Shown one piece after another: positions 1-11,712 of a stretch of DNA of 64,000 nucleotides. The stretch is taken from assembly GCA_963693305.1 (NCBI GenBank), contig OY855906.1:21068161-21132160 (forward strand). Reading direction: 5' to 3'. Position 1 is the stretch's first letter. Every line of letters starts with the position of its first letter. Position numbers and translations under genes: made by a program. Origin of the DNA: Meandrina meandrites. Lineage: Eukaryota > Cnidaria > Anthozoa > Scleractinia > Meandrinidae. The notes beneath the pieces were generated by a model that saw nothing but the letters and a program-made list of their open reading frames with translations, did not search any database and was not told the origin of the DNA.

Positions 1-850
1 TTTGTTTTGCATTAGCTCATTGTTATTTGCAAGGTATACTTTAGCTCTGGAAGGACAAGATCTGATGTATTCCGTGAAATTGTTGATAACTTGCACTTAA
101 TATTTGTGATGCCGGGCCTAGCCTGATTCTCAGACTTCCGACGTCGATCGCAGCAGCTACGCTTTCCCTTTATTTTATAGCACTGTTGCAAGATGCACCG
201 ATGTACTTATCTTATCACGGATGACATATTTATCTTGCTTCGTAAGAGACTGTTGGTGATTCGCGAAAGCTAAAAGTTGGTTTTAGAGAAACATTATCTG
301 TGTTGTAAAGGTTATACTCGGCTTGCATTTATTTGATCGGGCGGTTTGTATCTTAAGCTTGACGGTTGGATTTTACCTCCCTTGCGTAATGCCAAAACAT
401 CATTTCCTGAAAGCAACTAAATCACAGTCTGTTTTTCCTTTAGAATATTTTTCTGCTTTCGCTGCCGGGACATTTAGTGAATACGTAGCTTTCTCTTTCT
501 TTGCCTTCCTTTCCTCCGCATTCACCATTTTGCCATCTGCACGTAAAACACAGACGTTTTCCCATACGATGGTTAAGAGATATCGATTAACATTTGATTT
601 ACGTTTCACAGCTCTAAGCCAATCCGAAATTCGCGTGCACTGGCGAACGCATAATTCAAAAAACCCACGCATTCCGGCTGGCGGGATCTCGACTCGACTC
701 CTCACCAAACCCCTCGCTGCTTGGCGGCCAAGACCAAAGCATGAGGCCGCTAAAAAAAGCATACGCAGGCTAATATTTTGCGAGTTGCGTAGCAATGAGC
801 AATGAGCAAAATGTCCGCTCGTAGTATATGGTAAACCATGGAGTAAGGGA
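1..850. other. No gene recognised
   Basis: No convincing coding region or RNA gene is visible. Open frames of 131-160 codons occur on both strands around 323-805, but they overlap each other, have no recognisable domain and look like chance frames. From about 785 the sequence is similar to the segment just upstream of the second copy of the MITE near 37,700, so the repeat family may begin there. Confidence 0.5.
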
Positions 851-1007
851 TTTATTATTCCACTTACAAAATGAAGTTTGGTTCGGCCATTTTGTCGCTC
901 CGCTTTCAGTCCGTATTTTTGCCCTGTTATACGGTGTATTAACGTGGCATATTTTGCGCGGTCTTTTGCCCTAATATGGTAAAATGGTGCAATAGTGGAA
1001 TAATAAA
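851..1007. mobile_element. Short MITE-like repeat, copy 1
   Basis: The segment begins with TTTATTATTCCAC and ends with its exact reverse complement GTGGAATAATAAA, giving 13-bp terminal inverted repeats around about 130 bp of non-coding DNA. A diverged copy with the same internal phrases (TTCGGCCATTTTGT, TATTTTTGCC, ATATGGTAAAATG) is at 37,774-37,944. Two copies plus matching termini make it a non-autonomous DNA transposon family; the superfamily is unknown. Confidence 0.7.

Positions 1008-1009
<2 letters not shown>

Positions 1010-1047
<38 letters not shown>
1010..1047. repeat. (ATTT)n microsatellite
   Basis: About nine tandem ATTT units directly follow the MITE. Simple-sequence repeat. Confidence 0.9.
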
Positions 1048-1048
<1 letters not shown>

Positions 1049-1509
1049 TTACGCGACTAAATAGGCACGCGCACAACCGATCAAAATCGAGAATTTTGTT
1101 AAAGATGCAATTCAATGCTAGTAAACGTATACCACACAAAAAATTGCGTTAATTAAAAGCATGCAAACATACCTTTCCTATAATAAGGTTAAATCGAGTT
1201 GATTATATGCACTTGTTTTAAGTTCATCTCGTCTTCTTTTTATCTCAACGTTTTGAGAAAAACATTCGGACCACTTAGTGGTATCTGAGTGGCTGTGATG
1301 CAGGAGAGTAGTCAATCCCCGTTAGCGGACTCTATAACTGACGAGTGTGTTGCCACTTTTATTGTATTGCCCTTATTCGCTGATAGGATAGGTCAGGATA
1401 GTATGCATACTAGAAAGATTGTGAATAAAGTAGTCACACTTTTGGACTATTTCCTCGGATAAGTTGCCATGTAGTAAGCGTTATAATTCTCTTCTCTACT
1501 CGTTCCAGG

Positions 1510-1732
1510 ATGGATGTTCCTTTACGAAAATCGCACTGTGTTCTACTACTCTGTATGGTGATGATATTCGTACCAGGTGAAACTAATGGTAATCCGCTAT
1601 CTCCCGACCTGTTAAAAGCAATATCAAAAATGATAGAGCGATACGAGAAAGGAGAGCTAACTGCGACAAGCGCCATTCATTATGATCATGACGTTGGCTC
1701 AAAGAAGTTAAAGAAGTTGACGATAGACGTGT
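1510..1732 (+). CDS. Possible secreted-protein exon, broken by a LINE
   Basis: An ATG at 1510 follows a pyrimidine-rich stretch ending in CAG, which could be a splice acceptor. The first 27 residues look like a signal peptide (basic MDVPLRKS, hydrophobic VLLLCMVMIFV, then GETNG). About 45 polar residues follow with no family I recognise. At about 1733 the frame runs into sequence that aligns with the N-terminal side of the LINE ORF2 (WDLLKYKIR..., compare WDLKMEIRG in the LINE at 16-23 kb), so the rest of any gene is lost or displaced. It may be chance coding; confidence is low. Confidence 0.25.
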
Positions 1733-3643
1733 CTTATGGGACTTATTGAAGTACAAAATAAGACAACTAACTATCAGTTATAGTAAAACAAAAGCACGCA
1801 GTAGGAAAGCCAAAGTGAATGAATTGGAAAGAAAATTGCGAGAGTGTGTGGAAAAGTGCGACGCTGATCCATTAAAACAAAACGTTGAGGAATTGGAACG
1901 TCTGCAGGCCGAGTATGACGAATATTACGACTATATTACCCAAGGAGCGATTATACGTTCGCGTGTAAATTGGTACGAAAAAGGGGAGAAAAATAATAAA
2001 TATTTTTTAAATTTAGAAAAGTCTAATAAAAAGAAATGTAGTGTACGGAAAATTATCACTAACGATGGAAAATTAACATCAAACCCTAAGACTATATTGA
2101 GTGAATTGGAGTTGTTTTATTCCACCCTTTATAGCAGAAACAATAGTCGTTTGTCAGAATCATCCTTTCTCAATGATTCAGCAGAAATACCAAAATTATC
2201 TGAGGAGTTACGGTCTGCGTGTGAAGGAAAAATAACACAAAATGAGTGCTATTCAGTTTTACAATCCTTTCAGAAAAATAAAACTCTGGGAAACGATGGA
2301 TTAACCATCGAGTTTTATATGGCGTTTTGGCCTTTAATTAGAAAATATTTGGTTGATAGTTTAAATTATTCATATGAGTTTGGTGAACTTTCAAACTCGC
2401 AAAAACAAGCAATTATAACACTAATTGAAAAGAAAGGGAAAGATAAGAGAATGATAAAGAACTGGCGTCCAATTTCGTTAATCAATGTTGATGCAAAAAT
2501 AATTTCCAAAGTATTGGCGAAACGATTAGAAAAGGTCTTACCCGCAATAATACACTCTAATCAGGATGCTTTTGTCAAAGGCAGGTCTATCTTCGACGCA
2601 GTCAGAACAATTGATGACATGGTCGATTACACAAAACGGAATGGTCTGTCGGGTTTGTTGGTAGCTATAGATTTTGAGAAAGCTTTCGATACGCTTAATT
2701 TTAATTTCTTGATTAGGACACTGCACAATTTTAACTTCGGCCCTTCTTTTATTCATTGGATTCGTGTGCTGTATAAGAATGTCTCTAGTTGCGTAATGAA
2801 TAATGGATTTACCACCGCTCCTTTTTCTTTAGGTAGGGGGGTCAGACAGGGAGACCCACTCTCTCCCTATCTATTCATCATTGCGCTTGAAACTTTAGCT
2901 ATACAAATAAGAAGTGATAGCAAAATCCAGGGGTTCAAAATAGGTGAGGAAATCGTGAAGTTGTCATTATTTGCGGATGATATGACGTGTTTTCTTAGGG
3001 ATCGTAACGAGTATATTGTATTGCTTCATATTCTTGAGAATTTTGGAAACCAGTCTGGCTTACAGGTTAATAACGAAAAAACTGAAATACTAGCCCTTGG
3101 GAATAGCAATATCAAGCAGGTAGACTTTGAAAAGCACAATGTGTGTGAGATTATTAAAATTTTAGGGGTGCATTTTGGATATGACTTAAAACAAGGGACA
3201 CTTTGAACTATAGACAAACCTTGAAGGATATAAAGAAATCAATTAACGTGTGGAAGTGGAGGGGTTTGTCCCTAATAGGAAGGATTCAAATTATTAAAAC
3301 CTTTGCCATCCTCAAACTTATGTACAGGGCATCTGTCATTACGATTTCCAAAGAGCTAATTAAGGAGGCGAACTCAATTTTTTATAGTTTCATTTGGAAT
3401 GGGAAGGATAAAGTGAAACGCCATGCTTTGATTTCAGATTTTAAAAAAGGAGAATTGAAAATGTTGGATATTGAATCTATGATTAAAGCGAAGCGAGTGA
3501 TTTGTCTAAAAAAATTTATGGAAGACTATCAAAGTCCTTGGAAGGCAATTTTCGCCAAGCTCCTTTCGCCGATTGGGGGACGCTTTGTCCTGTACTGTAA
3601 TTTTGACACCTCTTATCTCAAGATCCAGTTACCACCTTATTAG
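1733..3643 (+). pseudogene. 5'-truncated Tx1/L1-type LINE ORF2 (reverse transcriptase) with a frameshift
   Basis: This is a LINE remnant. 1746-3206 encodes the linker (NWYEKGEKNNKYFLNLEK) and the reverse transcriptase: WRPISLINVDAKI, FVKGRSIFDAVR, AIDFEKAFDTL (first catalytic Asp), GVRQGDPLSPYLF and the FADDMT box (YADD type). The apurinic endonuclease half is missing, so it is 5'-truncated. A one-base shift near 3,200 moves the frame to 3203-3643 (thumb region, SLIGRIQIIKTFAILKLMYRAS). It stops before the C-terminal zinc knuckle, where the minisatellite begins. Protein layout matches the fuller copy at 16.4-20.2 kb, with different sequence, so it is another family of the same clade. Cannot be mobile. 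Confidence 0.85.
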
Positions 3644-4590
3644 TGCCTAGTGTTCATCCGCTCCTAGTGTTCCTCTGTGCCAAATGTTCCTCTGTGCCTA
3701 CTGTTCCTCTGTGCCTAGTGTTCCTCCGCTCCTAGTGTTCCTCTGTGCCAAATGTTCCTCTGTGCCTACTGTTCCTCTGTGCCTAGTGTTCCTCCGCTCC
3801 TAGTGTTCCTCTATAATAATAATAATAATAAAGGTCTTTGCCAAATGTTCCTCTGCTCCTACTGTTCCTCTGTGCTTACTGTTCCTCTGTGCCTAGTGTT
3901 CATCCGCTCCTAGTGTTCCTCTGTGCCTACTGTTCCTCTGTGCCTACTGTTCCTCCGCTCCTAGTGTTCCTCTGTGCCAAATGTTCCTCTGTTCCTACTG
4001 TTCCTAGTGTTCCTATGTGCCTAGTGTTCCTCTGTTCCTAGTGTTCTTCTGTGCCTAGTGTTCTTCTGTGCCTAGTGTTCCTCTGTGCCTAGTGTGTTCC
4101 TCTGTGCACTCTGTTCCTACTGTTCCTCTGTGCCTAGTGTTCCTCTGTGCCTACTGTTCCTCTGTACCTAGTGTTCCTCTGTGCCTAGTGTTCCTTTGTT
4201 CCTACTGTTCCTCTGTACCTACTGTTCCTCTGTACCTAGTGTTCCTCTGTGCCTAGTATTCCTCTGTGCCTACTGTTCCTCTGTACCTAGTGTTCCTCTG
4301 TGCCTAGTGTTCCTCTGTCCTAGTGTTCCTCTGTACCTAGTGTTCCTCTGTGCCTAGTGTTCCTCTGTGCCTACTGTTCCTCTGTACCTAGTGTTCCTCT
4401 GTGCCTAGTGTGTTCCTCTGTCCTAGTGTTCCTCTGTGCCTACTGTTCCTCTGTACCTACTGTTCCTCTGTGCCTACTGTTCCTAGTGTTCTTCTGTGTG
4501 TTCCTCTGTCCTAGTGTTCCTCTGTTCCTACTGTTCCTCTGTACCTAGTGTTCCACTGTTCCTCTGCATCTGTGCCCAGTGTTCCTCTGT
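3644..4590. repeat. 17-bp minisatellite with a 51-bp higher-order period
   Basis: Roughly 50 tandem copies of a 17-bp unit, TGTTCCTCTGTGCCTAG, with common variants (GTACC for GTGCC, CTAC for CTAG, CCGCTCC for CTGTGCC). Between about 4,130 and 4,430 three unit types recur in order, giving a 51-bp (17-codon) period that leaves long open frames rich in L, C, S, V and P. These open frames are a by-product of the period, not genes. The array starts exactly where the LINE fragment stops. Confidence 0.9.
3812..3832. repeat. (TAA)n inside the minisatellite
   Basis: A short run of ATAATAATA interrupts the 17-bp array once. Confidence 0.85.
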
Positions 4591-4639
4591 TCAGGTAGCT
4601 GTACACGAATGACGTCAGTCAGGTCGTCGTACACGAGCC

Positions 4640-5455
4640 ATGAGATAGTTAATCGAACGTTCGAAAAAAATCGAACTCAATCGAATCCAATCGAACTCAA
4701 TCCGTGGATTGAGTTCGGCAATCGAACGAAATCGAACACCAGACTTTCAGTGAGTTCGATTTCAGAACAAATCGAATTCAATCGAAAAAATCGAACTCAA
4801 TGGAACTCAATCCATCTGATTGTGTTCGATTGGGTTCGGAAACCGAACTCAATCGAACACAATTAAATGGATTGCTTTCGCTTGGCTCTGGTAAACCTAT
4901 ACGACCCTATACAAACCAAGCCCATCAAAACAGGTTTTTCTTCTGCCTTTTTACAATTTATTCTTATAACAGAAACCCCATGTATAAACTGTTAAGAGAA
5001 CAGAACAGAACACTTTGAAGGTGACCTAATTGTCCGTGCTCGTTTGCAATTCGGAATGCACGGCCTGTCTCGCCTATTTTCTTTAAAACCTTGAAAACTT
5101 CGCCATCCTTGACGTCAAACCGGCATTTTTGGGTAGCCTTTTACTACACATTTGAAGCTTACAATCCACAGCGCATCTGAAGCCATTTCTGCGAATTTCT
5201 TCGTTTACGAAAAACACGTGCGCTACACTCCGGGTTGTAGTAACTCGAGCTTCCAAGATCTGGTTATGGATTTTCAACGCCCGTTTTACACAAGTCACGA
5301 GTTCGAAAATCGAATGTTCGATTGATTTTTTTTCTTTTCGGTGAGTTCGATTTCGTTCGATTGCCGAACTCAATCCATGAATTGAGTTCAATTGAGTTCG
5401 ATTGAAATTTAGTTCGATTGGGTTCGATTGACTATGTCGGGAAACTAGGGATAGT
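4640..5455. mobile_element. Foldback element with TCGAAC-rich inverted arms
   Basis: Both ends are built from clustered CAATCGAACT-type words. The left arm (about 4,640-4,760) and right arm (about 5,300-5,455) are inverted copies: a 33-base stretch containing TGGATTGAGTTCGGCAATCG in the left arm is matched exactly in reverse complement on the right. The interior has no transposase. The minus-strand frame 5083-5391 contains peptide text I believe recurs in cnidarian repeats, but it has no known domain. Likely a non-autonomous DNA element; exact ends not fixed. Confidence 0.65.
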
Positions 5456-5689
5456 TAACACCACAGCTGCCCCCGCTGTTATCCTTTTTTTTTTCTCAGC
5501 GTATCCGTTACTACAGTCAGTTATTTCGCTTGATATTTTGAAAATTAGTTTTTTGTTAGGAACAGTCTTGCGATAATTCAGAAGAAAGCACTAATTTTCT
5601 CGTGTTCTGCTCACAAAGCATCACTTGTTTCTGGCCTTGTCTTTTTCAAGATCATGGGGCGAGGACATGCCATTTAAAACAACCTTTCA

Positions 5690-5860
5690 GTATGAATTGT
5701 TGAGGTCAAGTAGCTAAGTAAAACAAAGAAAAATTATGCAAAAATTCTGAAGGATTTCATGTAATAATCACGTAAATTTAATTACCCGACTAGAACGCGT
5801 CCCCAACTTCCTGAGATCATTTTTCTTTTTTTGCTGTAACGAGTGATCTCAGCGAGGATA
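5690..5860 (-). repeat. Interspersed repeat, copy 1 (empty-site copy)
   Basis: This segment is the reverse complement of most of 11,880-12,180 (shared words include GAACGCGTCCCCAACTTCCT and AATCACGTAAATTTAATTA). It lacks the 101-bp insertion present in the other copy: here GAATTGTTG at 5694-5702 is single. The two copies flank the CR1-like LINE in inverted orientation. Confidence 0.75.
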
Positions 5861-6261
5861 AACTTTGGTAATAGACAAACGTTTTAAAACTACCAATTGA
5901 GACCAGCTGTCTTCAGATTTTTTGTTTCAATATAATGACCAACTTGACAGCTGAGCTCGAAACGGATGCCAAAAGATTTCTCACTTCTGTCAATGTAAAC
6001 GCTTGTCGTGAGTTTTTTAATTATCTCAAGAACTCTTTTGAATTCTCTTTCCTTTTTGGCAAGTCTCAGTACAAATTTTACTTAAATGCCTGAAGACTGA
6101 TCGAGGCTTTTATCTTTTATTTCTACCACTTGATGTTCCAGCTAAGAGCTGAAAGCACTGGCTCGACAGCTGGCTAGTTATACATGTGTGTCTCAAGTGA
6201 AAACTTTCTCACTTCTCTGCGAGTTTCAATGCTCGCGGTATCTTTTAAAAACTTTCCTTAT
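5861..6261. other. No gene recognised
   Basis: Unique-looking AT-rich DNA between the repeat and the 3' end of the CR1-like LINE. I see no gene, RNA or tandem repeat in it. Confidence 0.4.
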
Positions 6262-8033
6262 TTAACTCTTTTTGAACTTACTGCAGCTACTAACTTTGTA
6301 TCTTGGTTGTGGCCTGAGTCTTTCAGACCGTCGCTGAAATCGAAGATAGTTTGGAGTGAAATTATTTAAACATTTCCTGACCATTACAAGGTCGTTAAAA
6401 AGCAGTTTATCTTTAACACTAAGCCATTTAAGAGAATTGAGGGCTCCTGAAATATGGTCGAACTTCCTCAAGCCGGCTACGATCCTGCAAGCATAATTCT
6501 GAACTGACTGGAGTTATCCCACATTCTCTTTGCTAGTGTTACTCCAAACCGTCGAACAATAGAACAACTTGCTAAAGACAAAGGCATTTATGAGAAAGAT
6601 TAGGGTTTTTTGGTCCAAAAGGTGCTTTATCCTATTGACTCTAGTTAGTTTATGAATGCAGTCGGAAGCGGTTTTAGTGACATGCTCATTATAATTCAGA
6701 TAAATCCTTTGCAACAGTTACTGGCTTGATTTCTGTTCCTAATAATGTCGCGGATGGTAGAGTGCCAGGTAAAGTCCTCATGAGTTGTGGGACTCCCACA
6801 TACAGAAGTTTTGTTTTATCGGGGTTAATGAGCAGGGAATTTCTACAGCACCAACTCGAAATTTCTTTAAGATCTTCATTAACAGCAGAGATGATTTCGC
6901 AAAGTTGGTTGGAGGGGAAACCAAGAAAGAGTTTGGTATCATCCACATAGCCGAGTGCTTTGCAATGCTTTGGGACCTGAAGGAGGTCATTTACATATAA
7001 TGTAAACAGTACCGGGCCCAAGATGGATCCTTGCGGTACCCCTACCGTTACGGGTAAGGGGTGGGATAAGGTATTCTGGATCTTGACTACTTGTGTACGT
7101 TGTGACAAATAGCTTTCAAACCAGGCACACGCAGTTTCAGATACACCAGCTTTGCGAAGTTTACACAACATTAAGTCATGCTGAATACTATCAAAAGCTT
7201 TGGACAGATATCTTCCTTTGATCCATATTATTAAGTAATTCAACAGTAAAGTGAAGTAACGCAGATTCAGTCGAATGAAATTTTCTATTTCCACTCTGCA
7301 GATGATGTATGATATCATTCGAGCTGACGAAATTAACAAGTTGTGAGTGCGCTGCCCTTTCGCACACTTTAGATAATATAGGTAGTAACGAAATAGGTCT
7401 CGTGTTCGCAGGCTGCTCGCTATCCCCGGATTTAAGAACTGGAACGATTTCTGCCTTTTTCCAAGGAAGTGGGAAGCTGCTTGAAAGGAAGGAGTTGTTA
7501 ATAAGACTGGTTATTACAGGAGCGCTGACTGGTAAGCTATCTTTCAAGGTTTTGCCATTGACTTTGTCGCAACCAGGAGCTTTGTTTGATGGAAGACTCT
7601 TTATAATCTTCTTCACATCATCTTCGGTAATCGATTGAAATGCAAATGTGGCGATATTATTTTGACCGGGGTTACGATCAATTCCATCCATGTTTTGGGT
7701 GTTAAGATTGTGTTCAACGGCAAGATTCACAGCTTTTAAAGCTGTCGCCTTTCCTACATTTGCATAAAATTCGTTGAATTTATTTGCTACGAGAAAAGGA
7801 TTTTCGACGGTGGCCAACGGTACATTCTTCTTTGGGATGCAGCGATTAAGTATTTTCCAAATCGAGTTGGAATTACCATTCGATTTTAGAATTTCAGAGC
7901 GAACATGTTCTTTTTCAGCAAGCCTGATTTCGCGTTTAACGTCTTGACGAAAGAAGCGGTATGCATTCCAATGTAATTTGTCATTAGTTATCACAGCTCT
8001 TTTGTGCCACGTATCAGGCGTGTTCATAAGTTC
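6262..8033 (-). pseudogene. CR1-like LINE reverse transcriptase and tail
   Basis: 8,033-7,191 carries the RT N-terminal part (NKAPGCDKVNGKTLKDSL, NTRPISLLPILSKVCERA). A frame change near 7,200 leads into 7,190-6,689 with the RT core: SKAFDSIQHDLMLCKL (first Asp), VGVPQGSILGPVLFTLYVND, and YVDDTKLF, where the usual YADD box reads YVDD. Two further fragments in shifted frames (6,714-6,514 with LTRVNRIKHLLDQKTLIFLI, and 6,471-6,262 with LRKFDHISGALNSLKWL in the same register) form the C-terminal region typical of CR1/L2 LINEs. At least two frame changes are present. Confidence 0.85.
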
Positions 8034-10063
8034 TTTAATCAGGGTCTGGAAGGGGTTTCGCGTGATCCGTGAATTGACTGAAAAACAGAGCGTGAATCGG
8101 GACAACTCATGGAATACGGCCGTGATTTGTGAATTATATATTCACTGTGACGCGTGATCATCTAAAGTTGTTGTCCGTGAATCGAGATTTCAACCGATAT
8201 AATGTCGTGAACATGAAATAACTCTACACTAATACATGTAAATTGTCTGTCAAGATGGTTCAAAATAGGTCTTCTGTCATTGTTATGTAACGAAACCAAC
8301 AATTGTCAAAATGAAACAGTTACATGTGAAAACGATGCCAAAAAGTGACCAACGTATTATGAGGGAATTGGCCCAGGAACATCGAAAGACTGTGCGGCAG
8401 CTGACAATCCAAGGGTGTAGCCAGCTTTTCTGCACAGAGGGGTTGTATTCTAGCCCGATTGACAATGGAGTGGCAGAGGCGCTTCTTACTAGGGGGTCTG
8501 AGGGCATGTTCCCCCAGAAAAGTTTTGAATTTTACGACCCAGAAAGACTGTCCCCTTCATTCTGAGCACAAATTTCTAATAATCCCAATGCCAAACTCCG
8601 GTAGCATTTTACAGACTTTAAAGACTGGCAGGTTATTTAGAATAAAGTTTAGTTCCAGAAGTTCTCCTTTCAATTTTTTTTTTTTCGAATTTATTGACTT
8701 AAGCTTACGTTGACTCAGCGCGGGGGTAAAATTTCTATCATCCAAAAACTTCAAGGAAGCTTTTATTGCTACCAACTCGTCGTAGGTTTATTACGAAACG
8801 GGAGTTTACTGGCTTTTACCAATCAGAGCTCGCGTAGAATCTCGTTTTATAAAATATTGTAACCCTCGATAAGGTCTTATTTTTAATTCTTTAAAAGCTT
8901 TGAGCTCATTCCATGGAATTCAGAAAGTGGAATTCCAATACTTTTTCCTACTCAGGCCCGAAGGAAGAGGGATGCGACGGGTGCATCCGCAGCCCCCCAA
9001 AGCCTTGGAAGTCCCCTTATTGCGACAAAAAAATTATCAAAATAAATAAATAAATTAAGGGGAAATGGTATTTCTGTACTTCGACTATTTACACTCAATA
9101 TGGTCCTTTGGTTTGAATGTCCTTCATTTTTAGATTCGTGTGGTATATTTTAGACAAATTGTGTGATTGTAGTTTATTTTCAATGATACATTCTGTCTAA
9201 TGTCCTTCACTTTTACCTGCCTTGTTTCCTAACAAACTGTCTTCAAAACGCACAAAATGCTATCTAAGATAACCTATTTTTTTCAAAATTTCATGGGGGT
9301 GGATACCCCACCCCCCTGCATTCTTGCGCCTGTGGCGCTCGAGATTAACTGCTGTGGGCGCTCCTGCGCACTCCCCCCACCCCCATGCAAAATCCTGGCT
9401 ACGGGCCTGCTGTTGAAACTAAAGCCATGGTTACTGCCCAAAAGGGGGGTTCAAGAACTCCTGGAACCCTCCCCTGGCTACGCCCCTGCAATCAGAGAGA
9501 CCAACACAAAACATGCAGCAGAAACTTTGCCATTAGATATATATCGGAAAGAGTTACCAGTAGGCAAAAGGATTCCCACAGAGTGCGCAGTCCTTTAAAA
9601 ATGCACCGATTAAATCAAACCAAAACAGTCTCGTGTGATCAACAATCGGAATATGACTCCACTCCTGAAGAGGAGGACCACCAGCCAGGGGAGGACCAAG
9701 AGAAAGAGAGTGGAGTGGAAAACTATGAGATGCCAGTCACTCCCGTGAACTTCTTATCGAAAAACAATCAATTTCATAGCAATGAACTTCATTGCTTTTA
9801 TACTTTATCGTCTTCAAACAAAAAGCAAAGAATCATCAGTTTGATCACCATACTTTTTGTTTCCTTCCCATCACGGGGTCATTTAAGTTCAAAAACTCTT
9901 GCCTATATATAGCTGTCCAGCAACCACAAAGAAGCTTGATCAATTCGTTACCTAACCACGTGATTCGTGAAATCTAAAAAAAATTTCCGTGATTCGTGAA
10001 TGTACGGAAATTTAACCCGTGACTCGAGATCCAGACCCCCCCCCCTTCCAGACCCTGTTTAAT
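8034..10063. mobile_element. 2.0-kb DNA transposon (8040-10057) with target duplication TTTAAT
   Basis: The element starts CAGGGTCTGGAAGGGG and ends CCCCTTCCAGACCCTG, perfect 16-bp terminal inverted repeats. It is flanked by TTTAAT at 8034-8039 and 10058-10063 (TTTAATC if one asymmetric end base is allowed). Subterminal regions at both ends hold repeated CGTGAAT/CGTGATT words. Joining the flanks restores the LINE frame through PFITREIKELM. No transposase is visible inside: 9,385-9,912 gives an open frame with a polar, acidic C-terminal part, not recognised. Superfamily unresolved. Confidence 0.85.
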
Positions 10064-10957
10064 CTCTCGTGTGATGAATGGATTAGGCCTTGAATTAATC
10101 TTGACTCGTTTGATGGGAGCGTGATCATCCAAAACAGGCAAGAAAAGGCAGTTAAAGGCATGCACTTGATCATCGGGTTCGTCGAAGACGTTCACAATAT
10201 GGAAAGGAACGTTAGCCAGATCTTTAATAAAGCTATTAGGGTCGTAATTTTTATAGCTTCTCGTGTTTGCGAAAGAACTCCGCGGCCTTGGCGTCTTGAA
10301 TTTCAGTGTTAGGCTTACCAGACTGTGATCGCTGATTGCGGATTGTTTCACATCACAACCATAGATATTCTCGTTCGTCGTTAAAACAACATCAATGAGT
10401 GATTTGGATTTTTCAGTTACTCTTGTTGGAGTTTTGACTAGTTGTGATAGGCCAAAAGTCGAACAGAAATCACTCGAGGCGCAACCATCAGGATCATTGC
10501 CAAGTACATTGCAGTTAAGGTCTCTAAGTATTATCACGCTTAAACCATGCAGCAAGGAATCTACAAGCGTCTCGCTCAAGTTCTCTAGAAAATCAATCGA
10601 AGCGTCAGGTGGTCTATAAGCTGTACAGAGAAGAAACGATTTAAATTTCTTACACTGTACTTTCAACCATAGTTGTTGGAAATTGGATTCAGACACTGAG
10701 GACCATTTTTCGATCACAGAAGCCTTGTAAATGTTTTTGACGTAAACAACGAGTCCGCCGCCTCTCTTGTGTGTCCCTCGGTCTTGCCTGAACATCTTAT
10801 ATCCAGGAATTTGTATATCCGCGTCACATATTGCAAGGTCCAGCCACGATTCAGAAATTGTAAAAATATCGTACTTGGTGCTGACAACTGTTTGTTTAAG
10901 AAGGTGGAAATTTTCACGTGACGCCATGGAACGAACATTAAGATGGGCGGCAGACAT
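10064..10957 (-). pseudogene. CR1-like LINE AP-endonuclease domain
   Basis: This is the endonuclease that nicks target DNA for target-primed reverse transcription. Visible motifs in order: HLNVRSM (Asn), TISESWL (catalytic Glu), GGGLVVYVKN, YRPPDASIDFLENL, ILRDLNCN (the usual GDFN box reads RDLN, so a key Gly is changed) and SDHSLVSLTL (catalytic Asp-His). The frame is open over this stretch. It is joined to the RT across the transposon insertion. Confidence 0.85.
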
Positions 10958-11155
10958 AAGATGTTTACGGTTCTTGGTTGCTTGACTTGTATGAGATTTG
11001 GCGGCTAGAGTTGTAGTCTCTTTGCTGCCTCTTTCCGCTTGAGCGGTGGGCCCAGGTTGTGGGTGAACGTCGCCGCACAGCGGATGACATCAACCGCGAC
11101 AAAACATTGATTGTCAGGCATCGCTATGGTCGTTTGACCACGCTTGGACCATTTC

Positions 11156-11712
11156 AATATTGGCCCGGGGGGGGGGGGGGGGGGGGGGTACTCCCTATGA
11201 TGGCCTATACGGGGAGGCTCCGCCCGAAAGGGGTACCTTTTTCAGTCTTCAGGTATATAAAAGGGTAGGGATTTCACAAGTTTAGGTATATGAAAGGGTA
11301 GGATGTTCGTTCGGGTTTTAAAAAGGGCCTTGAATTAAAACAGATCAAGCAGACGCAACTTATGACTGTTTCATTTTAATTTATTACGCGCTACGTGAAA
11401 AAAATGACAAGAAGACTTCCTGTTTTAACGATTTATTTATAAGGCGGGCCGGTGAGAGTGGTTACAAATTAAACTACAGTAGTTAGGTTCGAATTACATT
11501 CAGTCGGAATAAAGTTCATTCCAGGCGTTTAGAAAAAGGAAAACAGTCTTCTTAAGAAGGTATATGAAAGGGGTGCCTTTTTCCAATAAAAGGTATACGA
11601 AAGGGGTGCCTATTTTGAAAAAAAATGGTATATAAAAGGGTAAGGGGTTGGACCTCGGGGCGGAGCCTACCCGTGTAAAACTTTTTTAAGTACCCCCCCC
11701 CGGGAATATTGG
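11156..11712. mobile_element. 541-bp foldback DNA transposon (11164-11704), 8-bp target duplication
   Basis: The direct repeat AATATTGG at 11156-11163 and 11705-11712 brackets an element starting CCCGGGGGGG and ending CCCCCCCGGG. Beyond the homopolymer the arms stay inverted: GTACTCCC near the left and a matching segment with GGCGGAGCCTACCCGTG on the right. The interior repeats phrases such as GGTATATGAAAGGG. The 8-bp duplication fits a hAT-like mechanism. No coding capacity. The long G run (11,167-11,188) may be mis-sized in assembly. Confidence 0.85.

Noticed and set aside
323..805. Overlapping open frames of 131-160 codons on both strands
   Set aside because: They overlap each other, show no domain or splice context, and have composition of non-coding DNA.
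3838..4548. Cys/Val/Pro-rich frames in the minisatellite
   Set aside because: They are translations of a 17-bp tandem repeat whose 51-bp super-period avoids stops.
9385..9912. 175-codon frame inside the 2-kb transposon with a Glu-rich part
   Set aside because: No transposase or gag motif can be identified and the frame covers mixed repeat sequence; kept only as a note under the transposon.
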